DNA of 64,000 nt from an uncultured Collinsella sp. (GCA_905197665.1 CAJJZP010000011.1:1-64000); one strand, 5' to 3'; counted from the first letter of the stretch, positions 11,396 to 19,922 are shown. Notes: generated from the letters alone by a model not told the origin. A program made the numbers and translations.

Positions 11396-11924
11396 GGCCT
11401 TCTCCCATCAGTTCCTTGAGCCTGCCGAGCGCGCGCCGCTCGATTCGATAGAGGGCGAACCTCGACTTCCCCGTCACGGCGGAGATGTCGGACATAGGCA
11501 GGTCCTGGCCGTAGCGCAGCTCGATGATCTCGCGCTCCTCTTCCGTAAGGCGGGCAAGGGCGTCTGCCATGATCAGCCGTCCGTCCATGTCCACATGCCG
11601 CGCGTCAGGAATTGCCGGCGCATCGTCCTCGTCCAAGGTGCCAACCGGTTTTTGGCCTCGGTAGAAGTCGGCACAGACGTTGCGCGCGCAGGTGTAGAGA
11701 TACGCGAGGGGCTTTCCATGCTCGGCGTATAGCGCATCGCTCCGCACGAGTCGAAGGAACACGTCCTGAGTCACGTCTCGGGCATCCTCTTTCGAGGGGA
11801 GCCTTCGCGCGCAGTAGCGGTATACCTCGTCGTAGTGCTCCTCTGCGAAGCGCCCCACCAAAGAGTCGTTTTCGCGGCCTGGCGCGTCCGTCCTGCCGTT
11901 GCTGCCGTATGGAAAGCCTTGCAT
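11388..11924 (-). CDS. ECF-type RNA polymerase sigma factor
   Basis: Sigma-70 family factor of 178 residues. Region 2 is seen at residues 24-95 (EEHYDEVYRYCARRLP, then DVTQDVFLRLVRS) and region 4 at 115-170 (ALARLTEEEREIIELRYGQ followed by a helix-turn-helix, MSDISAVTGKSRFALYRIE). Regions 1 and 3 are absent, as in ECF factors. It heads a leftward operon with the membrane protein and ABC exporter, which it probably controls. AGGTGAGG precedes the ATG. The upstream gap to 12103 has no clear second gene. Confidence 0.92.
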   Translation of the reverse strand: MQGFPYGSNGRTDAPGRENDSLVGRFAEEHYDEVYRYCARRLPSKEDARDVTQDVFLRLVRSDALYAEHGKPLAYLYTCARNVCADFYRGQKPVGTLDEDDAPAIPDARHVDMDGRLIMADALARLTEEEREIIELRYGQDLPMSDISAVTGKSRFALYRIERRALGRLKELMGEGHE

Positions 11925-12242
11925 TCTCTTCCCTCACCTCCTATAGGGCATAACGTGGTTTGGCGCCGGGATGTGCGCGGAATTTTGAAATTTACGTCCC
12001 ATGCAATGGGGGAAACCGCAGTCAGCGATGCTCGGTGAGTGGCGGATATGCGAGGGTGTGGCAGGCGGAAAGGGAGCTTATTCGCTTTCCCAAACCGCTC
12101 TGGTCATTTGAACGAGACGCGCCGGAGACCGTAACCGTCCCGAGTCATCTTCCCCGACTTGAGGTTCTCCTGTGCGTCCTGCCATGCCTTGATGGCAGCG
12201 TCAAGCTTCTGGGCTCCCTTTGCCTTCGGGTCGATGCGCAGA

Positions 12243-12437
12243 GCGCCAGACGGGCTCATCGAGGAAATCGGCCTGCTATACGTCGGCGTCACGCGCGCTC
12301 GAAAGGCGGTATATGCCTCCGCCTCGATGCAGTGCAGGACAAAATCGGGGGACTATCAGGCCACCTGTCCCTCTTGTCTAATATCTATTCCGAGTATTGC
12401 ACCTGTGGGCCGGGCGGTGATGGATGCGGAGAGCTGA
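12243..12437 (+). pseudogene. Fragment of a UvrD/AddA-type helicase
   Basis: The frame opening at 12243 reads GLIEEIGLLYVGVTRARKAV around 12255-12315. This closely matches motif VI of superfamily 1 helicases, where YV(A/G)xTRA carries the arginine finger. Nothing before it encodes the rest of a helicase, and the frame stops at 12435-12437. The reverse strand between 12104 and 12240 encodes a charged tail (AAIKAWQDAQENLKSGK) that may be the end of another decayed gene. The whole 11925-12462 gap therefore looks like a graveyard of fragments. Assignment rests on one motif. Confidence 0.45.
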
Positions 12438-12462
12438 CTTCTGGTGCTACGAGACGTGTCCG

Positions 12463-13392
12463 CTATGGCCGTGAGAGCCGGTCAGCCGTCTTGTCCATGA
12501 CCTCGCTGAGCATGGCCAGGCCGTTCTTCAGCTCGCCCTGCTTGGAGAAGTAGTCCCTGTGCGCCATGAATCGTCTGCGCAGGGCTCGGAGCTGCCCGGC
12601 GGCGTCCCCTCTTGCGTTCTCGCTCTTGGCTATGTGCATGTAGCAGAGGGCGAGGGCGGTGAAGTCGTGGACGATGGGCGCTCTCTTAGGGAGTGACACG
12701 AGCTCGCGGTCGATCCCCAGCTCCTCGACCGCCATGTGTCCAGGGTCTCCGTACTTCTCGATGAGCCCGCGGGTGTATGAGGACCCTCCCAGCCCGGCGA
12801 GACTCCTCTCGGTGTGCTCGGGGTCTATCCCGTCGAGCGAATCCGATGCAAGGTGCAGAATGGAGGCTAGAGCGGAGATGACGGTCTCGGCGTCCTGGGC
12901 GGCCAGGTCTCCGGACAGGCCCATGACCGTCGGGGCTTTCGACCGAACAGAGTCGAGATCGACCCTCTTCTCGAGTACCCTGACCTTTCTCTCGCGCTCG
13001 GAATTGAAGAAGGACGCCATGAGCTCGTAGGGATCGTCTCCCTCGTCCATGATCATCTTGTTGAGCTCGACCTTCATGTAGTGCTCGATGTCGAGTGTGA
13101 GGGAGAGGACTGTCTCGCGAAGGTGGTGGTCGAGCCTCGTGAGCTCGGCGAGGTGGGCGAAGTCGAGGTTGATGTAGGAGCCGAAGTGCTCCGAGTCGGG
13201 GTTGGTGTAGCGGGAGAAGCACTTCGCGAACGCCTTCACCTTGAAGAAGAAGTTGCTCTCTCGCAGGAACCGCTCGGCCTCCCGCTCGTCTGTCAGCTCG
13301 AAGCGGACCCCTCGGTCCTTGAGGTGGCGGACTTGCTGGGCGGCGCCGATGAGTGGCCGTTCCCTTGTTGTGGCGGTGCCGGAATCTCCCAT
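12463..13392 (-). CDS. Abi_2 family (AbiD/AbiF-like) abortive infection protein
   Basis: Probable phage-defence protein of 309 residues. The N-terminal half has the Abi_2 pattern: LKDRGVRF, then a hydrophobic aromatic helix NFFFKVKAFAKCF, then a LAELTRLDHHLRETVLSL helix followed by DIEHYMKVELNK. The C-terminal half has a LRALRRRFMAHRDYF segment typical of the family's HEPN-like helices. GGAG lies 6 nt before the ATG. It stands alone and leftward, beside gene fragments, in an accessory setting. Its leader contains a palindrome and an intrinsic terminator, suggesting conditional expression. Family members cause growth arrest or block phage maturation. Confidence 0.8.
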   Translation of the reverse strand: MGDSGTATTRERPLIGAAQQVRHLKDRGVRFELTDEREAERFLRESNFFFKVKAFAKCFSRYTNPDSEHFGSYINLDFAHLAELTRLDHHLRETVLSLTLDIEHYMKVELNKMIMDEGDDPYELMASFFNSERERKVRVLEKRVDLDSVRSKAPTVMGLSGDLAAQDAETVISALASILHLASDSLDGIDPEHTERSLAGLGGSSYTRGLIEKYGDPGHMAVEELGIDRELVSLPKRAPIVHDFTALALCYMHIAKSENARGDAAGQLRALRRRFMAHRDYFSKQGELKNGLAMLSEVMDKTADRLSRP

Positions 13393-13403
13393 ATCGGCTC
13401 CAA

Positions 13404-13447
13404 AAGATAAGAAAAATGCGGCTGAAGGTACAGGTACCCGCAGCCGC
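13404..13447 (-). terminator. Attenuator-like terminator in the abi leader
   Basis: On the minus strand GCGGCTG (13447-13441) pairs with CAGCCGC (13424-13418), with GGTAC/GTACC pairing inside, and is followed by ATTTTTCTTATCTTTT. It ends 12 bp before the abi start codon and after its probable promoter, so transcription must read through it to express the gene. Confidence 0.7.
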
Positions 13448-13448
13448 T

Positions 13449-13466
13449 AAAAGCCCTAGGGCTTTT
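13449..13466. promoter_or_regulatory. Perfect 18-bp palindrome in the abi leader
   Basis: AAAAGCCCTAGGGCTTTT is a perfect palindrome. It sits between a minus-strand -10-like TATACT (13484-13479) and the attenuator hairpin. It could be an operator, or, with T-runs on both sides, a small bidirectional stop. Confidence 0.55.
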
Positions 13467-13507
13467 CACAATGACTGAAGTATACCCGATTGAGGCGGAC
13501 GGGGGAG

Positions 13508-13534
13508 GTGTTCGGATGAAGTTGATATTCAAGG
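13508..13534. repeat. Copy 2 of the 27-bp dispersed repeat
   Basis: Matches 72-98 except for one T-to-C change. It lies in the divergent gap between the abi gene and ftsE. Confidence 0.8.
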
Positions 13535-13643
13535 GGGCCGACGGGAATCCAAAGCCCGCCATGCTTCTTATGTGCAGCAAAGGCAATCCTGCTAAAATAC
13601 AAAGCGCTCATGTAGTTTAAACGCACGACGATAAGGAGCACCA

Positions 13644-14864
13644 GTGGGTAACCACTTCCGTACCTCCGGTGCGGGCGATGAAGCCCCCAAGACGCAGCCG
13701 AGCGTCGCGGGCAGTCGTTTCGCCACTCCGGATTCAGAGGATCAGCTGTTTAGCCCGATCCCCGCACAGCCGGCAGATCAGGCACAGCCGGCGGCAGATC
13801 CCTTTGCCTACAATCCCAACAACGATGTTGCGCTTTCCGGCACGGCTGGCTTTGAGCCCGTTCAGACGGTGACCGCCCGCGTGGCTCAGCCTCAGATGAG
13901 CGCCGCCACGTCGCAGCCTACCATGGCCGGCATCCCCGATCCTATGGCCCCTGGGGCTCCCGCGCCGCAGCCCGCGCAGTCCGGTCTTTTTGCCGGCATT
14001 CCCGACCCCACGCAGCCTGCGGCTCCCGTGGTCGAGCGCGATCAGGCCGCCGAGGTCGCAAGCCTCGACAGCGCGCTCAACAACCCCGACTTCACGTCGG
14101 TGTTTGCGCCCATCGACCCGCAGGCCAGCCGCAAAAAGATGGCCAAGCAGGCCGGTGTCGAGCCCGTCATCCTTATGGAGCACGTCACCAAGATCTATCC
14201 GGCGCAGCCCAACAAGCCCGCACTCGACGACATCAACATCGAGATCTATCCGGGCGAGTTCGTCTTTTTGGTCGGTCACTCCGGCTCGGGTAAGACCACG
14301 CTGCTGTCGACGCTCAACCGCGACGTCAAGCCCACAAGCGGTCGCATTTTGGTCGCCGGCCAGGATCTCATGAAGATCAAGAACCGCAAAGTTCCGTTCC
14401 TGCGTCGTCAGATTGGCGCCGTGTTCCAGGACTTTAAGCTCCTGCCGCAAAAGACCGCCTACGAAAACGTGGCGTTTGCCCTGCAGTGCATCGGCAAGCC
14501 CAAGGGCGTCATTCGCAGCCAGGTGCCCGAGGTGCTGCGTCTGGTCGGTCTGGCCGACCAGATGGACTCGCTGCCCGATCAGCTTTCCGGTGGCGAGCAG
14601 CAGCGCGTGGCCGTTGCCCGCGCTATGGTCAACCGCCCGCCGCTGCTTATCTGCGACGAGCCCACGGGCAACCTCGACCCGGCGATCTCGCTGGGCATCA
14701 TGAAGCTGCTCGAGCGTATTAACCGCACCGGCACCACCGTGATCGTCGCCACGCACGACCGCGAGATGGTCGATAGCATGCACCGTCGCGTGATCGCCCT
14801 CGAGGGCGGCCACGTTATCCGCGACCAGGAGAGGGGAGGTTACGGCAACTATGGCACCAACTAA
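13644..14864 (+). CDS. ftsE: Cell division ATP-binding protein FtsE with long N-terminal extension
   Basis: ATPase of the FtsEX complex, which activates peptidoglycan hydrolases at the septum. The ABC domain occupies residues 175-395, with Walker A GHSGSGKTT at 211-219, signature LSGGEQQRVAVARAM, Walker B LLICDEPTGNLD and the switch ATHD. Residues 1-170 are a Pro/Ala/Gln-rich, probably disordered extension containing two GIPDP repeats; normal FtsE is about 225 residues. GTG 13644 follows AAGGAG by 6 nt, and no better start exists near the ABC domain. The end overlaps ftsX by 14 bp. Confidence 0.93.
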   Translation: MGNHFRTSGAGDEAPKTQPSVAGSRFATPDSEDQLFSPIPAQPADQAQPAADPFAYNPNNDVALSGTAGFEPVQTVTARVAQPQMSAATSQPTMAGIPDPMAPGAPAPQPAQSGLFAGIPDPTQPAAPVVERDQAAEVASLDSALNNPDFTSVFAPIDPQASRKKMAKQAGVEPVILMEHVTKIYPAQPNKPALDDINIEIYPGEFVFLVGHSGSGKTTLLSTLNRDVKPTSGRILVAGQDLMKIKNRKVPFLRRQIGAVFQDFKLLPQKTAYENVAFALQCIGKPKGVIRSQVPEVLRLVGLADQMDSLPDQLSGGEQQRVAVARAMVNRPPLLICDEPTGNLDPAISLGIMKLLERINRTGTTVIVATHDREMVDSMHRRVIALEGGHVIRDQERGGYGNYGTN

Positions 14865-15771
14865 CGTGGGCTACTCCTTCAAAGAGGCAATCAGTCACTT
14901 CTTCCGTAACTGGACTACCTCGCTCGGCGCCGTCATCACGATCTTCCTTTCGCTGTTTATCATCGGCCTGTTCATCATGGGCTCCGCGATGCTGAACTCC
15001 GTGATCGGCACCGTCGAGGATCAGGTTGTCATCAACGCGTTCATTAGCGATGACGCCGATCAGGCCGATGTTCAGGCTTTTGAGGCCGAGCTTAAGACGT
15101 GGAATAACGTCAAGTCCGTGACCTATAAGGACAAGGACGACGCGCTGGCCGAGTATACGAGCAAGATGTCGGGCAACGCCGACGCCACCATGAGCGCGCT
15201 CGATGGCCAGAACCCGCTGCCGGCTTCGTTTGCAATTGAGATGGACGATCCGTCCAAGGTCGAGAGCACGGCCCAGAAGCTCAAGAAGAACGCCGACTTC
15301 CAGAAGATCGCGGATGACGGCGACGTCAACGCGAGCGTGCTGTACGGCCAAGAGGAAGTGAGCCGCCTGTTCCAGGTGACCAACTACATCCGCATCGCCG
15401 CCGTGGTGCTCGTTGGCCTTTTGACCTTTATCGCATTCATCTTCATCAACAATACGATTCGCCTGTCCATCACGGCGCGTCGTCGTGAGATTGCGATTAT
15501 GCGTCTGGTCGGCGCCAGCAACGGCTTCATTCGCGGCCCGTTTATCACCGAGGGCGTACTGCAGGCCATTTTGGGCTCGCTGCTTTCCATCGGCGTTCTG
15601 GAGCTGCTGCGCAATCTGATGATTCCGCGTTTGCAGGAGAGCATCGGCTGGATGTCGTTTGCCCTGCCGATGCAGTACTACCTGGTGACCTATGCTGCGC
15701 TGATTCTGGTCGGTGTGATTATCGGTCTCTTTGGTTCTGCCATAGCCATGCGCCGCTACCTGCGCGTGTAG
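14851..15771 (+). CDS. ftsX: Cell division permease FtsX
   Basis: Membrane partner of FtsE (306 residues). One transmembrane helix at about 22-45 is followed by an extracellular domain of about 125 residues, which binds hydrolase activators, then three helices at about 180-205, 225-255 and 275-300. The ARRREIAIMRLVGAS coupling segment before the second helix is the FtsX family hallmark. The start overlaps ftsE. A terminator follows. Confidence 0.94.
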   Translation: MAPTNVGYSFKEAISHFFRNWTTSLGAVITIFLSLFIIGLFIMGSAMLNSVIGTVEDQVVINAFISDDADQADVQAFEAELKTWNNVKSVTYKDKDDALAEYTSKMSGNADATMSALDGQNPLPASFAIEMDDPSKVESTAQKLKKNADFQKIADDGDVNASVLYGQEEVSRLFQVTNYIRIAAVVLVGLLTFIAFIFINNTIRLSITARRREIAIMRLVGASNGFIRGPFITEGVLQAILGSLLSIGVLELLRNLMIPRLQESIGWMSFALPMQYYLVTYAALILVGVIIGLFGSAIAMRRYLRV

Positions 15772-15795
15772 GCATGCCTGGAATTCATCCCTTCC

Positions 15796-15829
15796 AACGG
15801 GTCGTCTCTTATGGGGCGGCCCGTTTTTT
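15796..15829 (+). terminator. Terminator after ftsEX
   Basis: ACGGGTCGTC pairs imperfectly with GGGCGGCCCGT and runs into TTTTTT. Confidence 0.8.
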
Positions 15830-15906
15830 GATCTCTAGGGGACGGCAGGAAAGCGAATCATTTGGGTAGACTCTTTGGAGTTCGTCATCGATAGCAAGGA
15901 GGCGCC

Positions 15907-18042
15907 ATGGGGCGCAATAACAAGCATAAGCGCGGTGCTCGCAATAAGCGTGGGCCGGTGCGCAACGAACGCCGTCCGAGCCTGACCGGGCGCGTGCAGC
16001 TCCATGAGCATGGCGCCTATGTCATAACCGAGAGCGGCGACTACAAGGTTATGGGCCGCGGTAAGCGCGAGATCATGGATGGCGATACCGTTGCCGTGAG
16101 CATTAAGAATAGCCCGCACGGTGAGCGGCGCGCCGTGATCGAAGGCGTGGTTGAGCGCGCAGCCATAAGCGTGGTGGGTACGTACCAGACCGCTGGTCCG
16201 CTCGGTGTGATCGAGCCGCTCGATTCGCGCCTGAAGGCCGACTTTTTCATTCTGCCCGAGGATACCTCGGCGGATCGTCTGGGCGTCCACCCGGGTGATG
16301 CCGTTGTCGCGCGCATTTTGACCTACCCGACGCGCCTGGAATCGGGCACCGTGACGATCGAACGCCGCATTGGCGGAGATGACGCGCCCGATTTGGGCGT
16401 TCAATACGTGATGGCGCGTTACGGCTATACCGATAGCTATCCCGAGGCCGCGCTGGACGAGGCCGAGGGGCTTTCGCTCGATGTGTCCGCGGCGCTTAAG
16501 GACCCGCTCCGCCGCGATCTGCGCGACCGCTTTGTCATCACGATCGACCCGGTCGACGCGCGCGACTTTGACGATGCCATTTCGCTTGAGCGCACGCCCG
16601 AGGGTGGCTACAAGCTGGGTGTGCATATCGCTGACGTTTCTCACTATGTGGCTTGGGACGGGCATATCGATCTTGAGGCTCGCCATCGTACGACATCGGT
16701 GTATCTGGCCGATCGCGTGCTTTCCATGCTGCCCGAACGCCTGTCCTGTGACCTATGCTCGCTTCGCCCTGACGAGGACCGTCTTGCGTTTACCGTTGAC
16801 ATTGAGCTCGATGCGCAGGGCCGCGTGCGGCATTACGATCCGTACCCCAGCGTGATTCGCTCGCGTGTGCGTATGGACTATGACGGCGCCGAGGCGCTGC
16901 TGGTGCGTGCCGACGCTGTTGAGTATTCGGTGCTGGAAGGCGCCGCTGAGGATGTTGCGGCTGCTGAGGCCTCGCGCGAGGAGGCGCTTGAGCGCGGTCT
17001 TGCGTGCGAGGAAACTGCTCGCGGCTATAACGTCGACCTCGGCGATTTCCTTGTCGCCGCCAACGAACTCGCCGAACTTCGCCGTCGTATTCGTCGTGCC
17101 CGCGGCTCAGTCGATTTTGACACGGCCGAGATTCGCGCTCTATTGGATGAGAACGGAGTGCCCGTGCAGATTGTGGCGCGCGAGCGTTCGTGTGCCACGT
17201 CGCTTATCGAGGAAGCCATGCTACTCGCCAACGAGTGCGTTGCAGAGTGGCTGGCAGACCGTGATATCGAGGCCTGCTATCGCGTGCATGAGGATCCGAG
17301 CCCCGATAGCCTGCACGGTGCCGCCGTTGCGCTGGCGCAGCTAGGCATCATCGACGATCGCCGTGCTGCCGGTATCGCCCTGGGGAGTCCCGATGAGCTA
17401 CAGGCTGCAGTTGATGCTGCCGCCGGTACGGCCAACGCACCGCTCGTCAACACGCTGCTTCTGCGCAGCATGCAGCGCGCACTGTACAAGCCGCGCAACG
17501 AGGGCCACTTTGCGCTCGCCGCGCCGTGCTACTGTCACTTTACGAGTCCCATCCGTCGCTACCCCGATCTGGTGGTGCACCGCGTGCTCAAACTGCAGTT
17601 GGCCTATGAGCAGCTCGGCGGCAAGGACGCCCTGGTCCGTACGCCGCGGCTGATCGGCAAGGGGCGCGAGTCGCTGCCGCGCATTCTGCCGCAGATCTGC
17701 CGCGCATGCAGCGATGCCGAGCGCGCGGCAGATGCCGCCAGCCATGCGACGCAAAAGATCAAGATTGCCCAGTACTATGAGGACCGTCTGGGCGAGCGCT
17801 ATGCCGGAACCGTCTCGTGGGTTAGCAGCATGGGCCTCTTTGTGCGCTTGGACCTGACGCAGGTCGAAGGCTTGGTTTCGATCAAGAGCCTGGGCAACGA
17901 GTGGTTCGAGTTCGACGAGGATGCGCTTACGCTGACGGGCGCCGACACGGGGACTCGCTATGAACTGGGCCAGCGCGTGATTATCGAGGTCTCGCGCGTC
18001 AATACCACGCGTGGGCACTTGGACTTTAAGCTTATCCATTAG
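15907..18042 (+). CDS. rnr: Ribonuclease R (RNB-family 3'-5' exoribonuclease)
   Basis: Processive exoribonuclease that degrades structured RNA and helps tmRNA quality control. The 711-residue protein begins with a basic tail, then cold-shock-like OB domains (about 25-165). The RNB catalytic domain follows with DPVDARDFDDAI near residue 218, which supplies the metal-binding aspartates. A C-terminal S1 domain (about 630-705) carries the VSWVSSMGLFVRL segment. AAGGAGG lies 4 nt before the ATG. It is monocistronic. smpB, a partner in trans-translation, lies 8 kb downstream, not in the same operon. Confidence 0.94.
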   Translation: MGRNNKHKRGARNKRGPVRNERRPSLTGRVQLHEHGAYVITESGDYKVMGRGKREIMDGDTVAVSIKNSPHGERRAVIEGVVERAAISVVGTYQTAGPLGVIEPLDSRLKADFFILPEDTSADRLGVHPGDAVVARILTYPTRLESGTVTIERRIGGDDAPDLGVQYVMARYGYTDSYPEAALDEAEGLSLDVSAALKDPLRRDLRDRFVITIDPVDARDFDDAISLERTPEGGYKLGVHIADVSHYVAWDGHIDLEARHRTTSVYLADRVLSMLPERLSCDLCSLRPDEDRLAFTVDIELDAQGRVRHYDPYPSVIRSRVRMDYDGAEALLVRADAVEYSVLEGAAEDVAAAEASREEALERGLACEETARGYNVDLGDFLVAANELAELRRRIRRARGSVDFDTAEIRALLDENGVPVQIVARERSCATSLIEEAMLLANECVAEWLADRDIEACYRVHEDPSPDSLHGAAVALAQLGIIDDRRAAGIALGSPDELQAAVDAAAGTANAPLVNTLLLRSMQRALYKPRNEGHFALAAPCYCHFTSPIRRYPDLVVHRVLKLQLAYEQLGGKDALVRTPRLIGKGRESLPRILPQICRACSDAERAADAASHATQKIKIAQYYEDRLGERYAGTVSWVSSMGLFVRLDLTQVEGLVSIKSLGNEWFEFDEDALTLTGADTGTRYELGQRVIIEVSRVNTTRGHLDFKLIH

Positions 18043-18067
18043 CCAAATCTCGACTCATGGCGGGAGA

Positions 18068-18103
18068 GCGGAGGGCGGTCTTTCGGGGCTGCCCTCCGCA
18101 TTT
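18068..18103 (+). terminator. Terminator-like hairpin after rnr
   Basis: GCGGAGGGC (18068-18076) pairs perfectly with GCCCTCCGC (18091-18099); the following T-run is short (ATTTGG). Confidence 0.6.
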
Positions 18104-18160
18104 GGATCATGGCTACCTTGCCGTCTGCTCGGCCGCCCGCTTACCTGCTATTCGAGAGGT

Positions 18161-18199
18161 AAAACCTACCAAAATAAACCTGTCCCTTTTTGGCAGGTT
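18161..18199. repeat. Palindromic repeat with CCAAAATAAACCTGT core, copy 2
   Basis: AAACCTACCAAAA and TTTTTGGCAGGTTT are inverted arms. The interior contains the same AAATAAACCTGT as copy 1 at 813-851. It ends 20 bp before the recombinase start codon. Confidence 0.75.
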
Positions 18200-18219
18200 T
18201 ACAAGAAAGCGGGGATGAG

Positions 18220-18825
18220 ATGGCGACGGTGTACGGTTATGCGCGGGTGAGTTCGCGCGATCAGAACCTTAATCGGCAGCTGGATGCGCTGGGCGCCTAT
18301 GGCGTGGGCTCGGCGAATATTTATGCCGACCATGCGAGCGGCAAGGACTTCGATCGACCACGCTATCGCGAGCTGCTGCACGTCCTGGGAGACGGGGACG
18401 TGCTGGTGGTGCTTTCTATCGACCGACTTGGTCGTAATTACTCCGAGATTCTTGAGGAATGGCGTCGCATTACCAAGGAGCTCGGGGTTGCCATTGTGGT
18501 GTTGGACATGCCATTGCTTGACACGCGCGCCAGGGCAAGCGGCACGCCGGATGTGACTAATACCCTGATTGCCGATATTGTGCTGCAACTGCTGAGCTAC
18601 GTGGCGCAGGTGGAGCGCGAGAATATCCATCGGCGCCAAGCGGAGGGAATTGCAGCGGCGCGGGCGCGAGGGGTCCGTTTCGGTCGACCTCGCAAGCCGT
18701 GCCCTCCTCAGTTTGATCTGGTACGGGATAGCTATGAGGCGGGCGATATTACCCGCAGCCAGGCAGCAAAGTGCCTGGGCGTGTGCGTGGGGACGTTTGA
18801 TCGCTGGATGCGCGAGGCGGGGTAG
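18220..18825 (+). CDS. Serine site-specific recombinase (resolvase/invertase family)
   Basis: Small serine recombinase of 201 residues. The catalytic domain has YGYARVSSRDQN with the nucleophile S11, the SIDRLGRNYSEI segment with the conserved arginine, and the long E-helix YVAQVERENIHRRQAEGIA. A C-terminal helix-turn-helix covers about 165-200 (ITRSQAAKCLGVCVGTFDRWM). This is the size of Tn3-type resolvases and Hin-type invertases. No transposase or inverted gene cassette is adjacent, so it is an orphan. A perfect 26-bp palindrome lies 40 bp downstream and could be its site. ATG 18220 is chosen because the conserved beta-strand VYGYARV starts right after it. Confidence 0.88.
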   Translation: MATVYGYARVSSRDQNLNRQLDALGAYGVGSANIYADHASGKDFDRPRYRELLHVLGDGDVLVVLSIDRLGRNYSEILEEWRRITKELGVAIVVLDMPLLDTRARASGTPDVTNTLIADIVLQLLSYVAQVERENIHRRQAEGIAAARARGVRFGRPRKPCPPQFDLVRDSYEAGDITRSQAAKCLGVCVGTFDRWMREAG

Positions 18826-18864
18826 AGGTTTGCGGCACGTCCGATTGGCGCCCACGCGAGGCGG

Positions 18865-18890
18865 TATCGGTAACAGCCCTGTTACCGATA
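18865..18890. promoter_or_regulatory. Perfect 26-bp palindrome (12+2+12)
   Basis: TATCGGTAACAG and CTGTTACCGATA flank a central CC. There is no T-run. The geometry equals that of serine-recombinase crossover sites (two 12-bp half-sites around a 2-bp core), and the recombinase gene ends 40 bp upstream. The alternative is an operator for the RpiR-type regulator that starts 180 bp downstream. Confidence 0.6.
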
Positions 18891-18947
18891 ATGCGACCTC
18901 GTTGAAATATTTTGTGTCGCGCGTATTTCCGAGCGGTCGGATTTGAG

Positions 18948-18974
18948 GGGCGAGCGGTAGAACGCTCGCCCTTT
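18948..18974 (+). terminator. Terminator between recombinase and murR
   Basis: GGGCGAGCG and CGCTCGCCC form a perfect 9-bp stem around GTAGAA, followed by TTTGTG. Confidence 0.65.
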
Positions 18975-18996
18975 GTGCGCCACGATGCGGCACAAT

Positions 18997-19025
18997 GTAC
19001 CGCAAAAGCTGTTTGTATCCGGTAC
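18997..19025. promoter_or_regulatory. Inverted repeat in the murR promoter region
   Basis: GTACCG (18997-19002) and CGGTAC (19020-19025) are spaced 17 bp apart, 45 bp before the murR start. RpiR-family regulators bind such dyads, so this is a candidate operator for the mur genes. Confidence 0.4.
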
Positions 19026-19070
19026 GAATCGTTCGTTGGTCTTTAATTCTTCTCAACGGAGGTGTTTGAG

Positions 19071-19922
19071 ATGGCAAACGGATTGCTTTTGCGGCTTCGC
19101 GAGCGTGAGCTCAGCGCGAGCCCGGCGGAACGCAATGTCATCGCATATGTAAGCGCTCATCCGCACGAGGTGGTCGGGCTGTCCGTCCGCGGTCTTGCCG
19201 ATGCCACGTTCTCCTCGCCCTCGAGCATTTTGCGCTTTTGCAAGCGCTTGGGTTTTGCGGGCTACAAGGAGTTCCAGCGCGAACTGATTGCCGAGCTGGC
19301 GCTCTTGGGTGACAAGAAAGACGTTGCCCTCGAGGACATCTCCATGGATGACAGCGTCGAACGTATCGTGGGGAAGGTGATGAAAAGCAACGTGCGCACG
19401 ATCGAAGCGACGGCGCGAACGCTCGATTACACCGTCTTGGAGCGATGTGCGGCCTATCTTAAGCGGGCACGCGCGGTCAATCTGTTCGGTATCGGTGCCT
19501 CTCGTTTGGTCGCGCACGATCTGGCGCAAAAGCTCATGCGTGTCGACAAGGAGTGCCATCTGTACGACGACTGGCATGATCAGCTCTTGTGTGCCAAGAA
19601 CATGCATGAGGGCGATATGGCAATCGCCTTTAGCTACTCGGGCTTGACGCAAGAGGTGCTGGACTGCACCGCCGAGGCTCAACGTCACAACTGTCCCGTT
19701 GTGGCCGTTACCAAAGTAGATGGATCATCCAAGCTTGCCACCGTGGCCGATGCCGTGCTCGGCGTCGCTGCGAGTGAACCCTTGGTCCGCAGCGGTGCCA
19801 TGGCTTCGCGTATGGCCCAGCTTATGGTTGTCGATGCCCTGTACGCTGCTTACGTTGCCAGCGACTACGAACGGGCGACGCATGTCATTAAGCAAAACTA
19901 CATCGAGAAACAGGAAAGATGA
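19071..19922 (+). CDS. murR: RpiR-family transcriptional regulator of MurNAc catabolism
   Basis: Regulator of 283 residues. The N-terminal helix-turn-helix (about 1-75) has the RpiR pattern LADATFSSPSSILRFCKRLGF. A SIS sugar-isomerase domain (about 110-250) would sense a phosphosugar, with GIGASRLVAHDLAQKL and AIAFSYSG. ATG 19071 follows GGAGGT by 7 nt; the in-frame GTG at 19062 overlaps the ribosome site and is rejected. The next gene, murQ, starts 10 bp downstream, so the likely effector is MurNAc-6-phosphate, as for E. coli MurR. The name is inferred from context. Confidence 0.85.
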   Translation: MANGLLLRLRERELSASPAERNVIAYVSAHPHEVVGLSVRGLADATFSSPSSILRFCKRLGFAGYKEFQRELIAELALLGDKKDVALEDISMDDSVERIVGKVMKSNVRTIEATARTLDYTVLERCAAYLKRARAVNLFGIGASRLVAHDLAQKLMRVDKECHLYDDWHDQLLCAKNMHEGDMAIAFSYSGLTQEVLDCTAEAQRHNCPVVAVTKVDGSSKLATVADAVLGVAASEPLVRSGAMASRMAQLMVVDALYAAYVASDYERATHVIKQNYIEKQER

